Source: DATBDN01 sp963715995
Lineage (GTDB): Bacteria > Actinomycetota > Thermoleophilia > Solirubrobacterales > Thermoleophilaceae
NCBI GenBank assembly: GCA_963715995.1
Contig: OY970283.1
Location: forward strand, 62,001-126,000
Direction of reading: 5' to 3'
Length of the DNA: 64,000 nucleotides
Shown here: positions 16,048 through 24,241 of the stretch, piece by piece
Layout: every line of letters starts with the position of its first letter
Position numbering within the stretch: position 1 is the first letter of the stretch
The notes under the pieces: generated by a model
What the model was told of the DNA's origin: nothing
The model's input: only the letters and a program-made list of their open reading frames with translations
Database searches by the model: none
Program-made: the position numbers and the translations under genes

Positions 16048-16668
16048 ATGCGTCGACTCGCGATCCGACTTGGCATCGTCGTGGCCGTCCTGGCGGTCGC
16101 TTCACAGCTGCTCCTGCCGTCCTATTACGAGCATCAGATTGCCGGCAGGCTGACCGATCACGGCGGCTCGGCGCACGTCGCGCTGCACGTTTTCCCGGCG
16201 CTTCGGCTTCTGGTGGGCCGTGCCGGACGGCTGGATGTGGTGGCGAGCGGCCTGTCGGTCGACCTGGATCAGAACCAGCAGGACGTCTTCAAGCGACTCG
16301 ACGACTTCTCGAAGGTCGCGGTCGACGTCCGCTCGTCGCGCGCCGGCCCGTTCACGATCTCGCGCTTCAGCGTGCGCAGCGCGCCCGGCGATCGCACCTA
16401 CAGCGTCGCCGTCGCAGGCGACGGGACCGCCCTTGATGTGGCTCGCTATGCAGGTTCTCGCCTGGCGGGTGGCTTCGGGCAGGACCTGGCTGGCCTGGCC
16501 GCTTCGGTGATCGGCGGCTTCGACCGCCCAATTCCCTTCAACGCCCGCATGGAGATCGACACTGGATCGGGCTCGCCTCGCGCGCGCGATGTAACTGGCG
16601 AGGTGGGGGGCCTGCCCGCAGGCCCGCTCGCCCAGATCGTCGCGAACGCTCTGCTGGGCGGCCTCTGA
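16048..16668 (+). CDS. DUF2993 (LmeA-like) membrane-anchored lipid-binding protein
   Basis: A 206-residue protein with an N-terminal membrane anchor or signal (LAIRLGIVVAVLAVASQLLLP) followed by an extracellular DUF2993-type domain: HVALHVFPALRLLVGRAGRLDVVASGLSV is the typical start (large hydrophobic pocket, phospholipid binding in mycobacterial LmeA). The rest is beta-rich (FTISRFSVRS, YSVAVAGDG) and ends in a helical GGLPAGPLAQIVANALLGGL. The ATG at 16048 is chosen because it begins the hydrophobic segment; an in-frame start at 16003 lies inside the tRNA-Ser gene. Probable role in envelope lipid or lipoglycan handling. No obvious Shine-Dalgarno. Confidence 0.75.
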   Translation: MRRLAIRLGIVVAVLAVASQLLLPSYYEHQIAGRLTDHGGSAHVALHVFPALRLLVGRAGRLDVVASGLSVDLDQNQQDVFKRLDDFSKVAVDVRSSRAGPFTISRFSVRSAPGDRTYSVAVAGDGTALDVARYAGSRLAGGFGQDLAGLAASVIGGFDRPIPFNARMEIDTGSGSPRARDVTGEVGGLPAGPLAQIVANALLGGL

Positions 16669-16773
16669 GAGCGGTAGTTGACGACCTCCGTTGCGGATAG
16701 GCTCCTCCACGGAGGGCAGGGTGTCCGCGGACGCCGTTCAAGTCATCCCTCTGTCAGCCGATAAACCATCCCA

Positions 16774-17928
16774 ATGGACCTGCAGCTTTCTTCCACAGCT
16801 CTGAAGGTCGCCGAGGCGATGGCCGCGGGCAAGCGCGAGTACGTCGAGCAGGCGCTCGACTACCTCGTCACGAAGGGCGGCTCGGACCTGCATCTGACGG
16901 CGGGCTCCTCCCCGCTCGTCCGCCTGCACGGCGCGCTCGTCCCGATCCCGGGCACTCCCGAGCTCACGCCTGACGACACCCAGGAGGTCCTCGACTCCTT
17001 CCTCGCCGACCCCGAGAAGACCAAGGAGTTCGCCGAGGACAACGAGGTCGACTTCTCGTTCGAGCTGCCGAACGTGGCGCGCTTCCGCGTGAACGCATAC
17101 CGCCAGCGCGGCTCGGTCTCGATGGTTCTGCGCGCGATCCCGTTCACCATCCGCACAATCGCGGAGCTGGACCTGCCGCCGGTGGTCAAGAAGCTCGCCA
17201 CCGAGGAGCGCGGCCTCATCCTCGTGACCGGCGCGACCGGCTCGGGCAAGTCGACCACGCTCGCGGCGATCCTCGACTACATCAACACCAACACTTCGAA
17301 GCACATCGTCACGATCGAGGACCCGATCGAGTTCCTCTACTCGAACAAGCAGTCGATCATCAGCCAGCGCGAGGTCGGCGTGGACACGGCGTCATTCGGC
17401 CGCGCCCTTCGTCGCGTGCTGCGCCAGGACCCCGATGTGATCCTGATCGGCGAGATCCGCGACCAGGAGACGATGGAGACGGCGCTTGCCGCCGCCGAGA
17501 CGGGCCACCTCGTCCTCTCCACGCTCCACACGCTCAACGCCTCCGAGACGATCTCGCGCATCATCAGCCTCTTCCCGCCGCACATGCAGCAGCAGGCGCG
17601 CTTCATGCTCGCCGGCACCCTGCGCGGCGTCGTCGCCCAGCGACTGGTCCCCGCCATCGACGGAACGGCCCGCGTGCCGGTCGTCGAGGCGCTTGTCTCG
17701 ACCGGTCGCGTGCGTGACCTGATCCTCGAGCCCAGCCGCGCCGAGGACCTCAACCGCATCATCCACGAGGGCGAGTTCTACGGAATGCAGACCTTCGATC
17801 AGTCGCTGATCGCCCGCGTGAACCAGGGCCTGATCTCGATGGACGAGGCGCTCAAGGTCGCGAACAACCCGAGCGACATGAAGCTCCAGGCGCAGTCGTC
17901 GGCCGCGCCGACCATTCCGACCGCCTAG
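16774..17928 (+). CDS. pilT: Type IV pilus retraction ATPase PilT
   Basis: A 384-residue hexameric ATPase that depolymerises type IV pili from the inner face of the membrane. Motifs: the N-terminal PAS-like domain (LVTKGGSDLHLTAGSSPLVRLHG), Walker A GATGSGKST at residues 153-161, the Asp box and Walker B (LRQDPDVILIGEIRDQETME), and the His box TGHLVLSTLHTLNA. The PilT marker near the C-terminus is also present as EDLNRIIHEGEFYGMQTFDQSL (AIRNLIREGKxHQ-like), separating it from the extension ATPases PilB/GspE. No other pilus genes are in the window, so the machinery it serves lies elsewhere. A diguanylate cyclase gene follows within 80 bp, a link often seen for surface motility. Confidence 0.94.
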   Translation: MDLQLSSTALKVAEAMAAGKREYVEQALDYLVTKGGSDLHLTAGSSPLVRLHGALVPIPGTPELTPDDTQEVLDSFLADPEKTKEFAEDNEVDFSFELPNVARFRVNAYRQRGSVSMVLRAIPFTIRTIAELDLPPVVKKLATEERGLILVTGATGSGKSTTLAAILDYINTNTSKHIVTIEDPIEFLYSNKQSIISQREVGVDTASFGRALRRVLRQDPDVILIGEIRDQETMETALAAAETGHLVLSTLHTLNASETISRIISLFPPHMQQQARFMLAGTLRGVVAQRLVPAIDGTARVPVVEALVSTGRVRDLILEPSRAEDLNRIIHEGEFYGMQTFDQSLIARVNQGLISMDEALKVANNPSDMKLQAQSSAAPTIPTA

Positions 17929-18006
17929 GTCATTCGTCCAGGCTCCGTTTCGGCCCCGATGGGCCGGGCATCTCTGCTTCAGGCAGACGGCAAGGAGGCT
18001 GGGGAT

Positions 18007-19353
18007 TTGGCGGCAGGAGCGAGCATTCTGCTCGTGGGTGACGATCGCGAGGAGCTGTGTGCGCTCGCGGCCGTGCTCGAGCCGATCGACGCCGCGTGCG
18101 TGCTCGCCACCTCGAGCGCAGCAGCACTTGCGATTGCCCGTGAGCACGACTTGGCGGCGGTCGTGATGGACGTGGAGCTCGCCGACCGCGACGGCTTCGC
18201 CACGGCGGCCGAGATGCGCGCCGAGCCGCGCTGCGCCCACACGCCGATCGTGTTCGTGACCGACCGCCGCTTCCAGTCCACGCTGATCGCCCACGCCTAC
18301 ACGCTCGGTGCGCTCGACTACGTGCTGCGCCCCTACGAGCCTGCGCTGCTGCGGGCCAAGCTCGCGACGCTGGTCGCGCTCCAGCGCAAGGACGACGCGC
18401 TGCGCGCGAGCGAAGGTCGCTTCCGCATCGCGTTCGAGCACGCGCCGATCGGGATCGCGATCCTGGATCCGCAGGGCCGCTGGCTGGATGTGAACGCCAG
18501 GCTCGGCCAGATGCTCGGCCGCCCGCCCGAGGATCTGCTCGAGAACCCGCCGTTCGGGCTCGGCCACCTGACCGACGCCGACGACGATCGCGACCTCTTC
18601 ACGGCGCTTGCCGCCGACTCGACCGTGACCGTCGAGCGGCGGTTGTTCTGCACCAGCGCGTCGACCCTGTGGACCGCGATCCACGTGGCGCTCGTGCGCG
18701 ACCAGAACGGTGAGCCGCTGCACCTGATCTGCCAGGTCGAGGACGTGAGCGAGCGCAAGGCGGCCGAGGAGTCACTGAACAAGCGGATCGCCTATCTGGC
18801 CTATCACGACGAGCTGACCGGCCTGCCCAACCGCTCGATGTTCCGCGAGCACCTCGATCTGGCGCTCGCGCGCGGCGCGCGCCACGGCGAGTCGATCGCG
18901 ATCCTGAACCTGGATCTGAACCGCTTCAAGCTCGTGAACGACAGCCTCGGGCATGCGGCCGGCGATCAGCTGCTGGCCGAGGCGGCTGCGCGGCTGGCGG
19001 GCGCGGTGAGGGCCTCCGACCTGGTCGCGCGCATGGGCGGCGACGAGTTCGTCGTGCTGCTGGCCGACATCGAGCCGGGCAACGAGCGCGCGGTCGCGGA
19101 GCGCGTGGCCGGCGCCATCCACGCCACGCTCGAGCGGCCGTTCACGATCGCTGGGACCGACTGCCAGATCGGCACGAGCATCGGGATCGCCGTCTTCCCG
19201 CACGATCCGAGTGGCATCGTCCAACCCGATCCCGAGGCGCTGCTGCGCGAGGCGGACACGGCCATGTACGAGGCCAAGCAGAGCGGCGCGGGCAGCGTGC
19301 TCTACACCGAGCCGCAGCTCGACCGGCTAGTCGGCGCGGCCGCCCCGCGCTGA
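18007..19353 (+). CDS. REC-PAS-GGDEF diguanylate cyclase
   Basis: A 448-residue cytosolic response regulator that should make c-di-GMP. Residues 5-120 form a receiver (ILLVGDDREE acidic pocket; phospho-acceptor D55 in VVMDVEL; VFVTD). The conserved Lys of the receiver is Arg here (YVLRPYEP), a substitution that may alter activation. A PAS domain follows (FRIAFEHAPIGIAILDPQG..DVSERKAAEE), then a GGDEF domain with an intact active site, GGDEF at residue 344, and an intact inhibitory RxxD site (RASD) five residues before it. The start is TTG 18007 because AAGGAGG lies 8 nt upstream (17992-17998); ATG 17959 is in frame but lacks a ribosome site. The 3' end overlaps the convergent permease gene by 27 bp. 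Confidence 0.88.
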   Translation: MAAGASILLVGDDREELCALAAVLEPIDAACVLATSSAAALAIAREHDLAAVVMDVELADRDGFATAAEMRAEPRCAHTPIVFVTDRRFQSTLIAHAYTLGALDYVLRPYEPALLRAKLATLVALQRKDDALRASEGRFRIAFEHAPIGIAILDPQGRWLDVNARLGQMLGRPPEDLLENPPFGLGHLTDADDDRDLFTALAADSTVTVERRLFCTSASTLWTAIHVALVRDQNGEPLHLICQVEDVSERKAAEESLNKRIAYLAYHDELTGLPNRSMFREHLDLALARGARHGESIAILNLDLNRFKLVNDSLGHAAGDQLLAEAAARLAGAVRASDLVARMGGDEFVVLLADIEPGNERAVAERVAGAIHATLERPFTIAGTDCQIGTSIGIAVFPHDPSGIVQPDPEALLREADTAMYEAKQSGAGSVLYTEPQLDRLVGAAAPR

Positions 19354-20802
19354 GCTGCCCGCCAGCCGGCTGTGCGAGCGGCTGTAGCCGAAGTACACCA
19401 CCAGGCCGACCGCCATCCACGCGAAGAAGCGCAGCCAGGTGGTGCTCGTGAGGTTGAGCATCAGGTAGAAGGACGCGAGCACCGAGAGGATCGGGATGAA
19501 CGGCACGCCCGGTGTCCTGAAGGCACGCTCGAGGTTGGGACGCGTGCGGCGCAGGACGATGATGCCGGCGGCCACGACAACGAAGGCGAACAGCGTGCCG
19601 ATGTTGACGAGGTCGGCCAGCGTCTTCAGGGGGACCAGCGCCGCGATCACCGCCACGACCACACCCGTGGCGAGCGTGGTCCGGTAGGGCGTGTGGAAGC
19701 GCTCTGAGATCTGCGCGAACACCGGCGGCAACAGGCGGTCGCGGCTCATCGCGAAGAACACGCGGCTCTGGCCCAACAGCAGGATCAGCGTGACCGTCGT
19801 GAGCCCGGCGAGCGCGCCCCAGGAGACGATCTGCGCGATCGTCGTGTTGCCGACAGTGTCGAAGGCCTTGGCGAGTGGGGCCTCGGTGTTGATCTTCTGG
19901 TACGGGACCATCCCGGAGATCACCAGCGACACCGCGACGTAGAGCACCGTGCAGATCGCGAGTGAGGAGAAGATGCCGATCGGCAGGTCGCGCTGCGGCT
20001 TCTTCGCCTCCTCCGCGGTCGTTGCGACCACGTCGAAGCCGATGAACGCGAAGAACACGAGCGCCGCCGCGGTGAAGATGCCGCCGACGCCGAACGTCCC
20101 GGAGCCCAGCCCGATGTCCTGGATCAGCGTCTTCTCCGACGAGCCGCCGGGCGCGGGCGTGGCACCCGACTTCGGGATGAACGGGTGCAGGTTCTTCGAG
20201 TGGACGTAGGTCAGGCCCGCGATGATCACGAGCAACACGATCGCGACCTTGATCGCGACGATGACCGCGTTGACGCGGGTGGAGACGCGGATCCCGAAGC
20301 AGAGCACCGCGGTGAGCCCGAGCACGAGCGCGGCGGCCACGAGGTTGTGGTGGTTGCCGTCGACCCACGTCGGCAGGTTCACGTGCAGCGAGTCGTGGAA
20401 GACGGTGCGGAGATAGTCCGACCAACCCGAGGCCACGGTGGCCGCCCCGAGCGCCAGCTCCAGCATCAGGTCCCAGCCGATGATCCACGCGATCAGCTCG
20501 CCAAGCGATGCGTACGAGAAGGTGTAGGCGGAGCCCGCGACCGGAACCGTGGAGGCGAACTCCGCGTAACAGAGCGCGGCGAGCGCGCACGCGATGCCCG
20601 CTACGACGAACGAGAGGCTGACCGCCGGGCCCGCGACCGTGCCGGCGGCGACGCCGGTGAGCACGAAGATGCCGGTGCCGATGACGACCCCGACGCCGAC
20701 GACGGTCAGATCGATCGGCCCCAGCGCGCGGTTGAGCTGGCGACCGGGCTCGTCGGTGTCCTCGATCGACTGCTCGACCGTCTTGGTGCGGAACAGGCTC
20801 AT
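19327..20802 (-). CDS. APC-family amino acid permease (cationic amino acid transporter-like)
   Basis: A 491-residue inner-membrane transporter with about 12 hydrophobic helices. The family hallmark of helix 1 is present (VVGVGVVIGTGIFVLTG, the Gly-rich substrate/sodium site), as is the second signature (ALCYAEFASTVPVAGSAYTFSYASLGELIAWIIGWDL). Sequence layout is closest to the bacterial homologues of eukaryotic CAT transporters (YfnA/YhdG type), which import amino acids by proton symport or exchange; the substrate cannot be fixed. A 30-residue periplasmic-loop insert (VHSKNLHPFIPKSGATPAPG) lies mid-protein. Convergent with the cyclase gene, divergent from the VOC gene. Confidence 0.9.
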   Translation of the reverse strand: MSLFRTKTVEQSIEDTDEPGRQLNRALGPIDLTVVGVGVVIGTGIFVLTGVAAGTVAGPAVSLSFVVAGIACALAALCYAEFASTVPVAGSAYTFSYASLGELIAWIIGWDLMLELALGAATVASGWSDYLRTVFHDSLHVNLPTWVDGNHHNLVAAALVLGLTAVLCFGIRVSTRVNAVIVAIKVAIVLLVIIAGLTYVHSKNLHPFIPKSGATPAPGGSSEKTLIQDIGLGSGTFGVGGIFTAAALVFFAFIGFDVVATTAEEAKKPQRDLPIGIFSSLAICTVLYVAVSLVISGMVPYQKINTEAPLAKAFDTVGNTTIAQIVSWGALAGLTTVTLILLLGQSRVFFAMSRDRLLPPVFAQISERFHTPYRTTLATGVVVAVIAALVPLKTLADLVNIGTLFAFVVVAAGIIVLRRTRPNLERAFRTPGVPFIPILSVLASFYLMLNLTSTTWLRFFAWMAVGLVVYFGYSRSHSRLAGSSARGGRAD

Positions 20803-20839
20803 CAGCAGGTGCCGTTATCTGCCCGAGCGCGGTGGGATC

Positions 20840-20845
20840 TAACCT
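20840..20845 (+). promoter_or_regulatory. -10 box of VOC gene (leaderless)
   Basis: TAACCT, 7 nt before the ATG at 20853; no Shine-Dalgarno. Confidence 0.4.
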
Positions 20846-20852
20846 CGATGCC

Positions 20853-21272
20853 ATGCACGAGCGAGCGCGCGTAATCGATCACATCGGGGTGGGCGTGAGG
20901 AACTTCGAGGCCAGCCTGGAGTTCTACGAGCTCGCGCTGGGGCCGCTTGGCTTCGAGCGCGTGGGCTTCGTCGACTCCGACAACCGCTCGGCCGCGTTCG
21001 GGACGCGCGGCCGTGACGACTTCTGGATCCACGAGGGCCGCCCCGCTGGGCGCATGCACGTGGCCTTCGACGCCGAGAGCCGCGAGGCGGTGGACGCCTT
21101 CCACGCGGCGGCCGTGGAAGCGGGCGCCTCGGACAACGGCGCGCCGGGCGTGCGGCCGGAGTACAGCGGCACCTACTACGCGGCCTACGTGATCGACCCG
21201 AACGGCAACAACATCGAGGCCGTCTTCCACGGCGAGGCCCCGGGCCGGGAGGGGCACGACTCGCCGCGCTGA
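20853..21272 (+). CDS. VOC-superfamily (glyoxalase/dioxygenase fold) protein
   Basis: A 139-residue two-module beta-alpha-beta-beta-beta protein. IDHIGVGVRNFEASLEFYELAL is the typical first module with its metal His, MHVAFDAESREAVDAFHAAAVEAGA the second, and YYAAYVIDPNGNNIEAVFHG the C-terminal strand carrying the metal Glu. Members coordinate one divalent metal and act as lyases, dioxygenases or resistance-binding proteins; the specific substrate is unknown. The ATG at 20853 is favoured over the in-frame GTG at 20832 because of the -10-like box just upstream and because the fold begins right there. Located between a permease and tRNA-Ser; no operon partner. Confidence 0.88.
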   Translation: MHERARVIDHIGVGVRNFEASLEFYELALGPLGFERVGFVDSDNRSAAFGTRGRDDFWIHEGRPAGRMHVAFDAESREAVDAFHAAAVEAGASDNGAPGVRPEYSGTYYAAYVIDPNGNNIEAVFHGEAPGREGHDSPR

Positions 21273-21274
21273 GG

Positions 21275-21361
21275 CGGAGGGGGTGGGATTCGAACCCACG
21301 GAACCCGCGAAGGCTCACCGGTTTTCAAGACCGGCCCGTTCAACCGCTCCGGCACCCCTCC
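21275..21361 (-). tRNA. tRNA-Ser (anticodon TGA)
   Basis: 87-nt class II tRNA on the minus strand: acceptor GGAGGGG/CCCCTCC, discriminator G, anticodon loop CTTGAAA giving TGA (UCA/UCG/UCU), a long variable arm and T-loop GGTTCGAATCC. CCA not encoded. Lies 33 bp downstream of serS on the same strand, so the synthetase and one of its substrates may share a transcript. Confidence 0.95.
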
Positions 21362-21394
21362 GAGAGCGCTGTTGACACTATCCGGCGAAGTTGG

Positions 21395-22643
21395 TCAGGC
21401 CCCTATCGCGGTTGGGGCTCCATACGCGTGTAGTACCTCGGGGATCACGACGCTGCCGTCCTCCTGCTGGTGGTTCTCCGCGATGGCGATGATCGTCCGG
21501 CCGACGGCCACCGCGGTTCCGTTCAGCGTGTGCACGTGCTCGGTGCCCTTGCCGTCGAGCGGGCGGTAACGACAGTCGAGGCGCCGTGCCTGGTAGTCGG
21601 TCGTGGTCGAGCAGCTCGTGACCTCGCGGTAGCGGCCACCGGCGTCGCCCGGCAGCCACGCCTCGACGTCGTACTTCTTCGCCGCGCTGTTGCCCAGCTC
21701 GGCCACGCCGATGTTGACGATCCGGTACGGGATCTCGAGTGCCTGGAAGATCTCCTCCTCGATCGCCAGCAGCCGCTCGTGCTCCGCGTGCGAGTCCTCC
21801 GGTCGCACGAACGTGAACATCTCGACCTTGTCGAACTGGTGCACGCGGAAGATGCCGCGCGTGTCGCGGCCCGCCGCGCCGGCCTCGCGCCGGAAGCAGG
21901 TCGAGAAGCCCGCGTAGCGCAGCGGCAGCGCCGGCTCCTCCAGGATCTGGCCGGCATGCAGGTAGGACAGCGGCACTTCGCTGGTACCCGCGAGGTAGAG
22001 GTTGTCCTCGGGCACGCTGTAGATCTGCTGCTCGGTGTCGGGCAGGAAACCCGTCCCGAAGAGCGCCTCCTCGCGCACGAGCACCGGGGGGACCACGGGC
22101 ACGAAGCCCTTGCCCGACAGCAGCTCGAGCGCCCAACGCACGAGCGCAAGCTCCAGGAAGACGAGCTCGCCCTTCAGGTAGGCGAAGCGCGAGCCGGCCA
22201 CGCGCGCGCCCGCCTCCATGTCGATGCACCCGCCCAGCAGGTCCAGGTGGTCACGCCCGCCGCCCGGCCGCGGCTCACCCCACTCCCGCACGACCTCGTC
22301 CTCGTCGGCGGCGGTCGGAATCCGGCAGGTTGGGCAGCGTCGAGAGCTTCTCGTCGAGCCCGGCATCGGCCAGCGCCAGCTCGCCCTCGAGCGACTTGAT
22401 CTGCGCGCCGACCTCGCGCATCTGCGCGATCGCCTCGGTCGAGTCCTCGCCTGATCGCTTCGCCTGGCCGATCGCCTCGCTGGCGTCGTTGCGCTGCGCC
22501 CGCAGCCCTTCGAGCTGGGGAAGGATCTCGCGCCTGCGGGCGTCGAGTGCCAGCAGCTCGTCGACCGCGTCCGCGGCGCCACGGCGTGCGAGCGCCGCGC
22601 GCGCCTGCTCGGGCTCGCGACGGAGGAGCTTCAGGTCGAGCAT
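21395..22643 (-). pseudogene. serS: Seryl-tRNA synthetase, frameshifted by one extra base
   Basis: Class II synthetase charging tRNA-Ser. The N-terminal tRNA-binding coiled coil (MLDLKLLRREPEQARAALAR.. to LPNLPD) runs in one frame from ATG 22643. The catalytic part continues in another, with motif 2 (CFRREAGAAGRDTRGIFRVH) and motif 3 (NGTAVAVGRTIIAIAENHQQ ... VVIPEVLHAYG). The span is 1249 bp, one more than a multiple of three. Removing one A of the AA pair at 22319-22320 joins the frames as LPNLPDPTAADEDE, a normal SerRS linker, giving 415 residues. As serS is essential, the gene is either intact with a sequencing error, or recoded, or there is another copy. It lies 7 bp after the cytochrome gene on the same strand. 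Confidence 0.88.
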
Positions 22644-22650
22644 GGCAGCG

Positions 22651-23028
22651 CTACTTGGATCCGCTGCCCGCGTACTTCGCGAGGAACTCCGCGACCTTCT
22701 GGGCGTCGTCGCCGACGACGATGTTCGCGGGCATGATCGCCCCCGAGAAGCCGCCGTTGCGGATCGCGAACAGCACGTCCTGCTTCTTCTCGTGGCGAAC
22801 GTTGAAATTCGGGCCGTTGGTGCGCTCGCCGCCCTTGATCTCGCGCTTGGACTTCGAACCGGAGGTGGCCGCCGCGTCCAGCGTGTGGCAGCCCGAGCAG
22901 CGCAGGTTGAACAGCTCGGCCCCAGCATGCAGGCGCGTGTCCGAGGCCGGGACCTGGATCGACTTGCCGCAGCCGGCCAGTGCCGCCACCGCCACGAGGC
23001 TGAGCAGGAATGTGCGCCTGCGCGTCAC
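22651..23028 (-). CDS. Lipoprotein cytochrome c (single haem)
   Basis: A 125-residue exported haem protein. The signal (RRRTFLLSLVAVAALAGCGKS) ends in a lipobox, LAGC, so the mature protein should be lipid-anchored at the outer face of the membrane. One haem site, CSGCH, follows about residue 45, and the axial Met candidate is in GAIMPANIV. The C-terminal KVAEFLAKYAG helix is typical of class I cytochromes c of the cbb3/CccA type. It probably carries electrons to a terminal oxidase encoded elsewhere. The start is GTG 23028, with -10-like TAACAT 8 nt before it; in-frame extension upstream to 23184 has no signal-like features. Upstream of serS in the same direction. Confidence 0.88.
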   Translation of the reverse strand: MTRRRTFLLSLVAVAALAGCGKSIQVPASDTRLHAGAELFNLRCSGCHTLDAAATSGSKSKREIKGGERTNGPNFNVRHEKKQDVLFAIRNGGFSGAIMPANIVVGDDAQKVAEFLAKYAGSGSK

Positions 23029-23036
23029 GGGCGGGC

Positions 23037-23042
23037 ATGTTA
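23037..23042 (-). promoter_or_regulatory. -10 box of cytochrome c/serS unit (leaderless)
   Basis: TAACAT on the minus strand, 8 nt before the GTG at 23028. Confidence 0.4.
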
Positions 23043-23201
23043 CGAGGGAGGAACCACAGGCGTCCCGGCGAAACCCAGAGCGCCCCGGCGGCGGCTGGAA
23101 GATCTTGCAGCTGCGCTTTGCACGCGAGGTCTCCTCATCGGCGGCGATTACCGCCACCGGGGCTCTAATTTCCGGTCCGGCCAATGCGCGTTTCTTCGGG
23201 C

Positions 23202-23555
23202 CAGGGCTCAGGCGGCGTGGTTCGCGAGCACCGACCCTCGCTGGCAGCTAAGAGGGATCGGTGCTCGCTCGCGGAGCCGCTCCTGGTCTCTCTCGCTCGT
23301 CGCTCGCGGCGCCGCCCTTGGTCGCGAGATTGACGTTAAGCCGCGTATATCGGCTCAACGTAAAACTCACGGCTTCGAGTGGGACGTTCGCCGCGCTATT
23401 CGCGGTGAAGGTGCCACTCGGGTATCGAGTGTGACCTCGACCACGCTATAGGTGGTCAACGTCACAGTCGCGGTCAGTGAGAGCGTTCGCGGAGGCGAAA
23501 CGGACGGCGGGAGGGCGCAAGCGCCACTCCAGCCACCCCTTGGCCGAGGCAGTTT
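23202..23555. repeat. Dispersed non-coding repeat, copy A
   Basis: Nearly identical in blocks to 49723-50117. From left: a 167-bp conserved block with a long hairpin (GCGAGCACCGACCCTC at 23224-23239 against 23252-23268, 16 bp with one bulged base), then three inverted repeats centred near 23349, 23399 and 23449 (about 50-bp phase, each with a TATA-like centre such as GCGTATATCGG or GCTATAGG), then a conserved 25-bp block ending at 23555. Lies between the cytochrome c gene (5' side) and the 3' end of the RsbW-like gene. No convincing ORF. Boundaries are those of visible similarity. Confidence 0.8.
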
Positions 23556-23763
23556 GCGCCGCGAAGCGAGGGGACGGCTGGCGGAGAGCGGCGAGGGGAC
23601 GGCGGGCGGAGAGCGGCAAGGGGACGGCCGGCGCAGAGCAGCGAGGGACGGCCGGCGGAGAGCAGCGAGGGGACGCCTGGCGGCAGACCAGCGAGGGGAC
23701 GGCCGCCGGCAGAGCGGGGTGGCGGCAGATGCGGCACGGGGCCGCGAGCCGGCCGCGCCAGCC
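23556..23763. repeat. Short-period purine-rich/C-rich tandem tract downstream of RsbW-like gene
   Basis: About 200 bp of imperfect repeats with a period near 21-22 bp on the + strand (GCGGAGAGCGGCGAGGGGAC and variants). Read in the minus (transcribed) sense of the gene at 23764 it is C-rich with few G (units like GTCCCCTCGCCGCTCTCCGC) and starts right after the stop codon. A similar tract follows the sulfatase gene at 50118-50315. Possibly a Rho-loading terminator region; that is inference. Confidence 0.6.
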
Positions 23764-24225
23764 TCAGTTGCCGAGCCGCTTGGCGAAGCGGATGACGGTT
23801 CCCTCGGGGCTCGGGTTGATGGCGACGTCGTCCATCAAGAGCTCGATGAAGCCGAGACCGCGGCCGCGCTCGTCCATGAGATGGGAGTCGTAGACCATCG
23901 ACGGCTCGATGAACGTGCCGCCGTCCGAGACGTAGAAGGCCAGGGCGTCGCCCTCGTAGACCACCTGGAGCCGGATCGGGTCGTCAGGCGTTGTTGACCC
24001 GTGCTCGATGGCATTGGCGACCGCCTCGCTCATGGCGAGCTTGACCTGGAAACAGACCTCTGTCGGGAAGCCGTACGCCCGGCAGGCCGTGTCCGCAAAC
24101 CGACGGACTTCCGCAAGGCGGGACAGGTCCGCCCTGATGGTCATCTCCTGACGACCGAAGCCCTCGTGCTTCTTCGTGCCGGGCGCTGCAGGCCCAATGC
24201 CTTTGTTTGCAGCTGGCGCGTTCAT
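23764..24225 (-). CDS. RsbW-like anti-sigma / GHKL ATP-binding regulator
   Basis: A 153-residue HATPase_c_2 protein. N-box AMSEAVANAIEHGS, G1 box YVSDGGTFIE and G2 box RGRGLGFIELLMD are all present, so it should bind ATP. Such proteins bind and inhibit a sigma factor or phosphorylate an STAS-domain antagonist (RsbV/SpoIIAA type); neither partner is encoded nearby. The unstructured first 25 residues (Ala/Lys/Gly-rich) are not part of the fold. The ATG at 24225 has AGGAAC 9 nt upstream. Last gene of an apparent three-gene minus-strand unit with the antiporter (16-bp gap) and a small membrane protein. Confidence 0.87.
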   Translation of the reverse strand: MNAPAANKGIGPAAPGTKKHEGFGRQEMTIRADLSRLAEVRRFADTACRAYGFPTEVCFQVKLAMSEAVANAIEHGSTTPDDPIRLQVVYEGDALAFYVSDGGTFIEPSMVYDSHLMDERGRGLGFIELLMDDVAINPSPEGTVIRFAKRLGN

Positions 24226-24241
24226 TTGGAATCAGTTCCTA

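Noticed and set aside
23474..23997. Frames across the tandem tract near 23.5 kb
   Set aside because: Low-complexity Arg/Gly peptides caused by the repeat.
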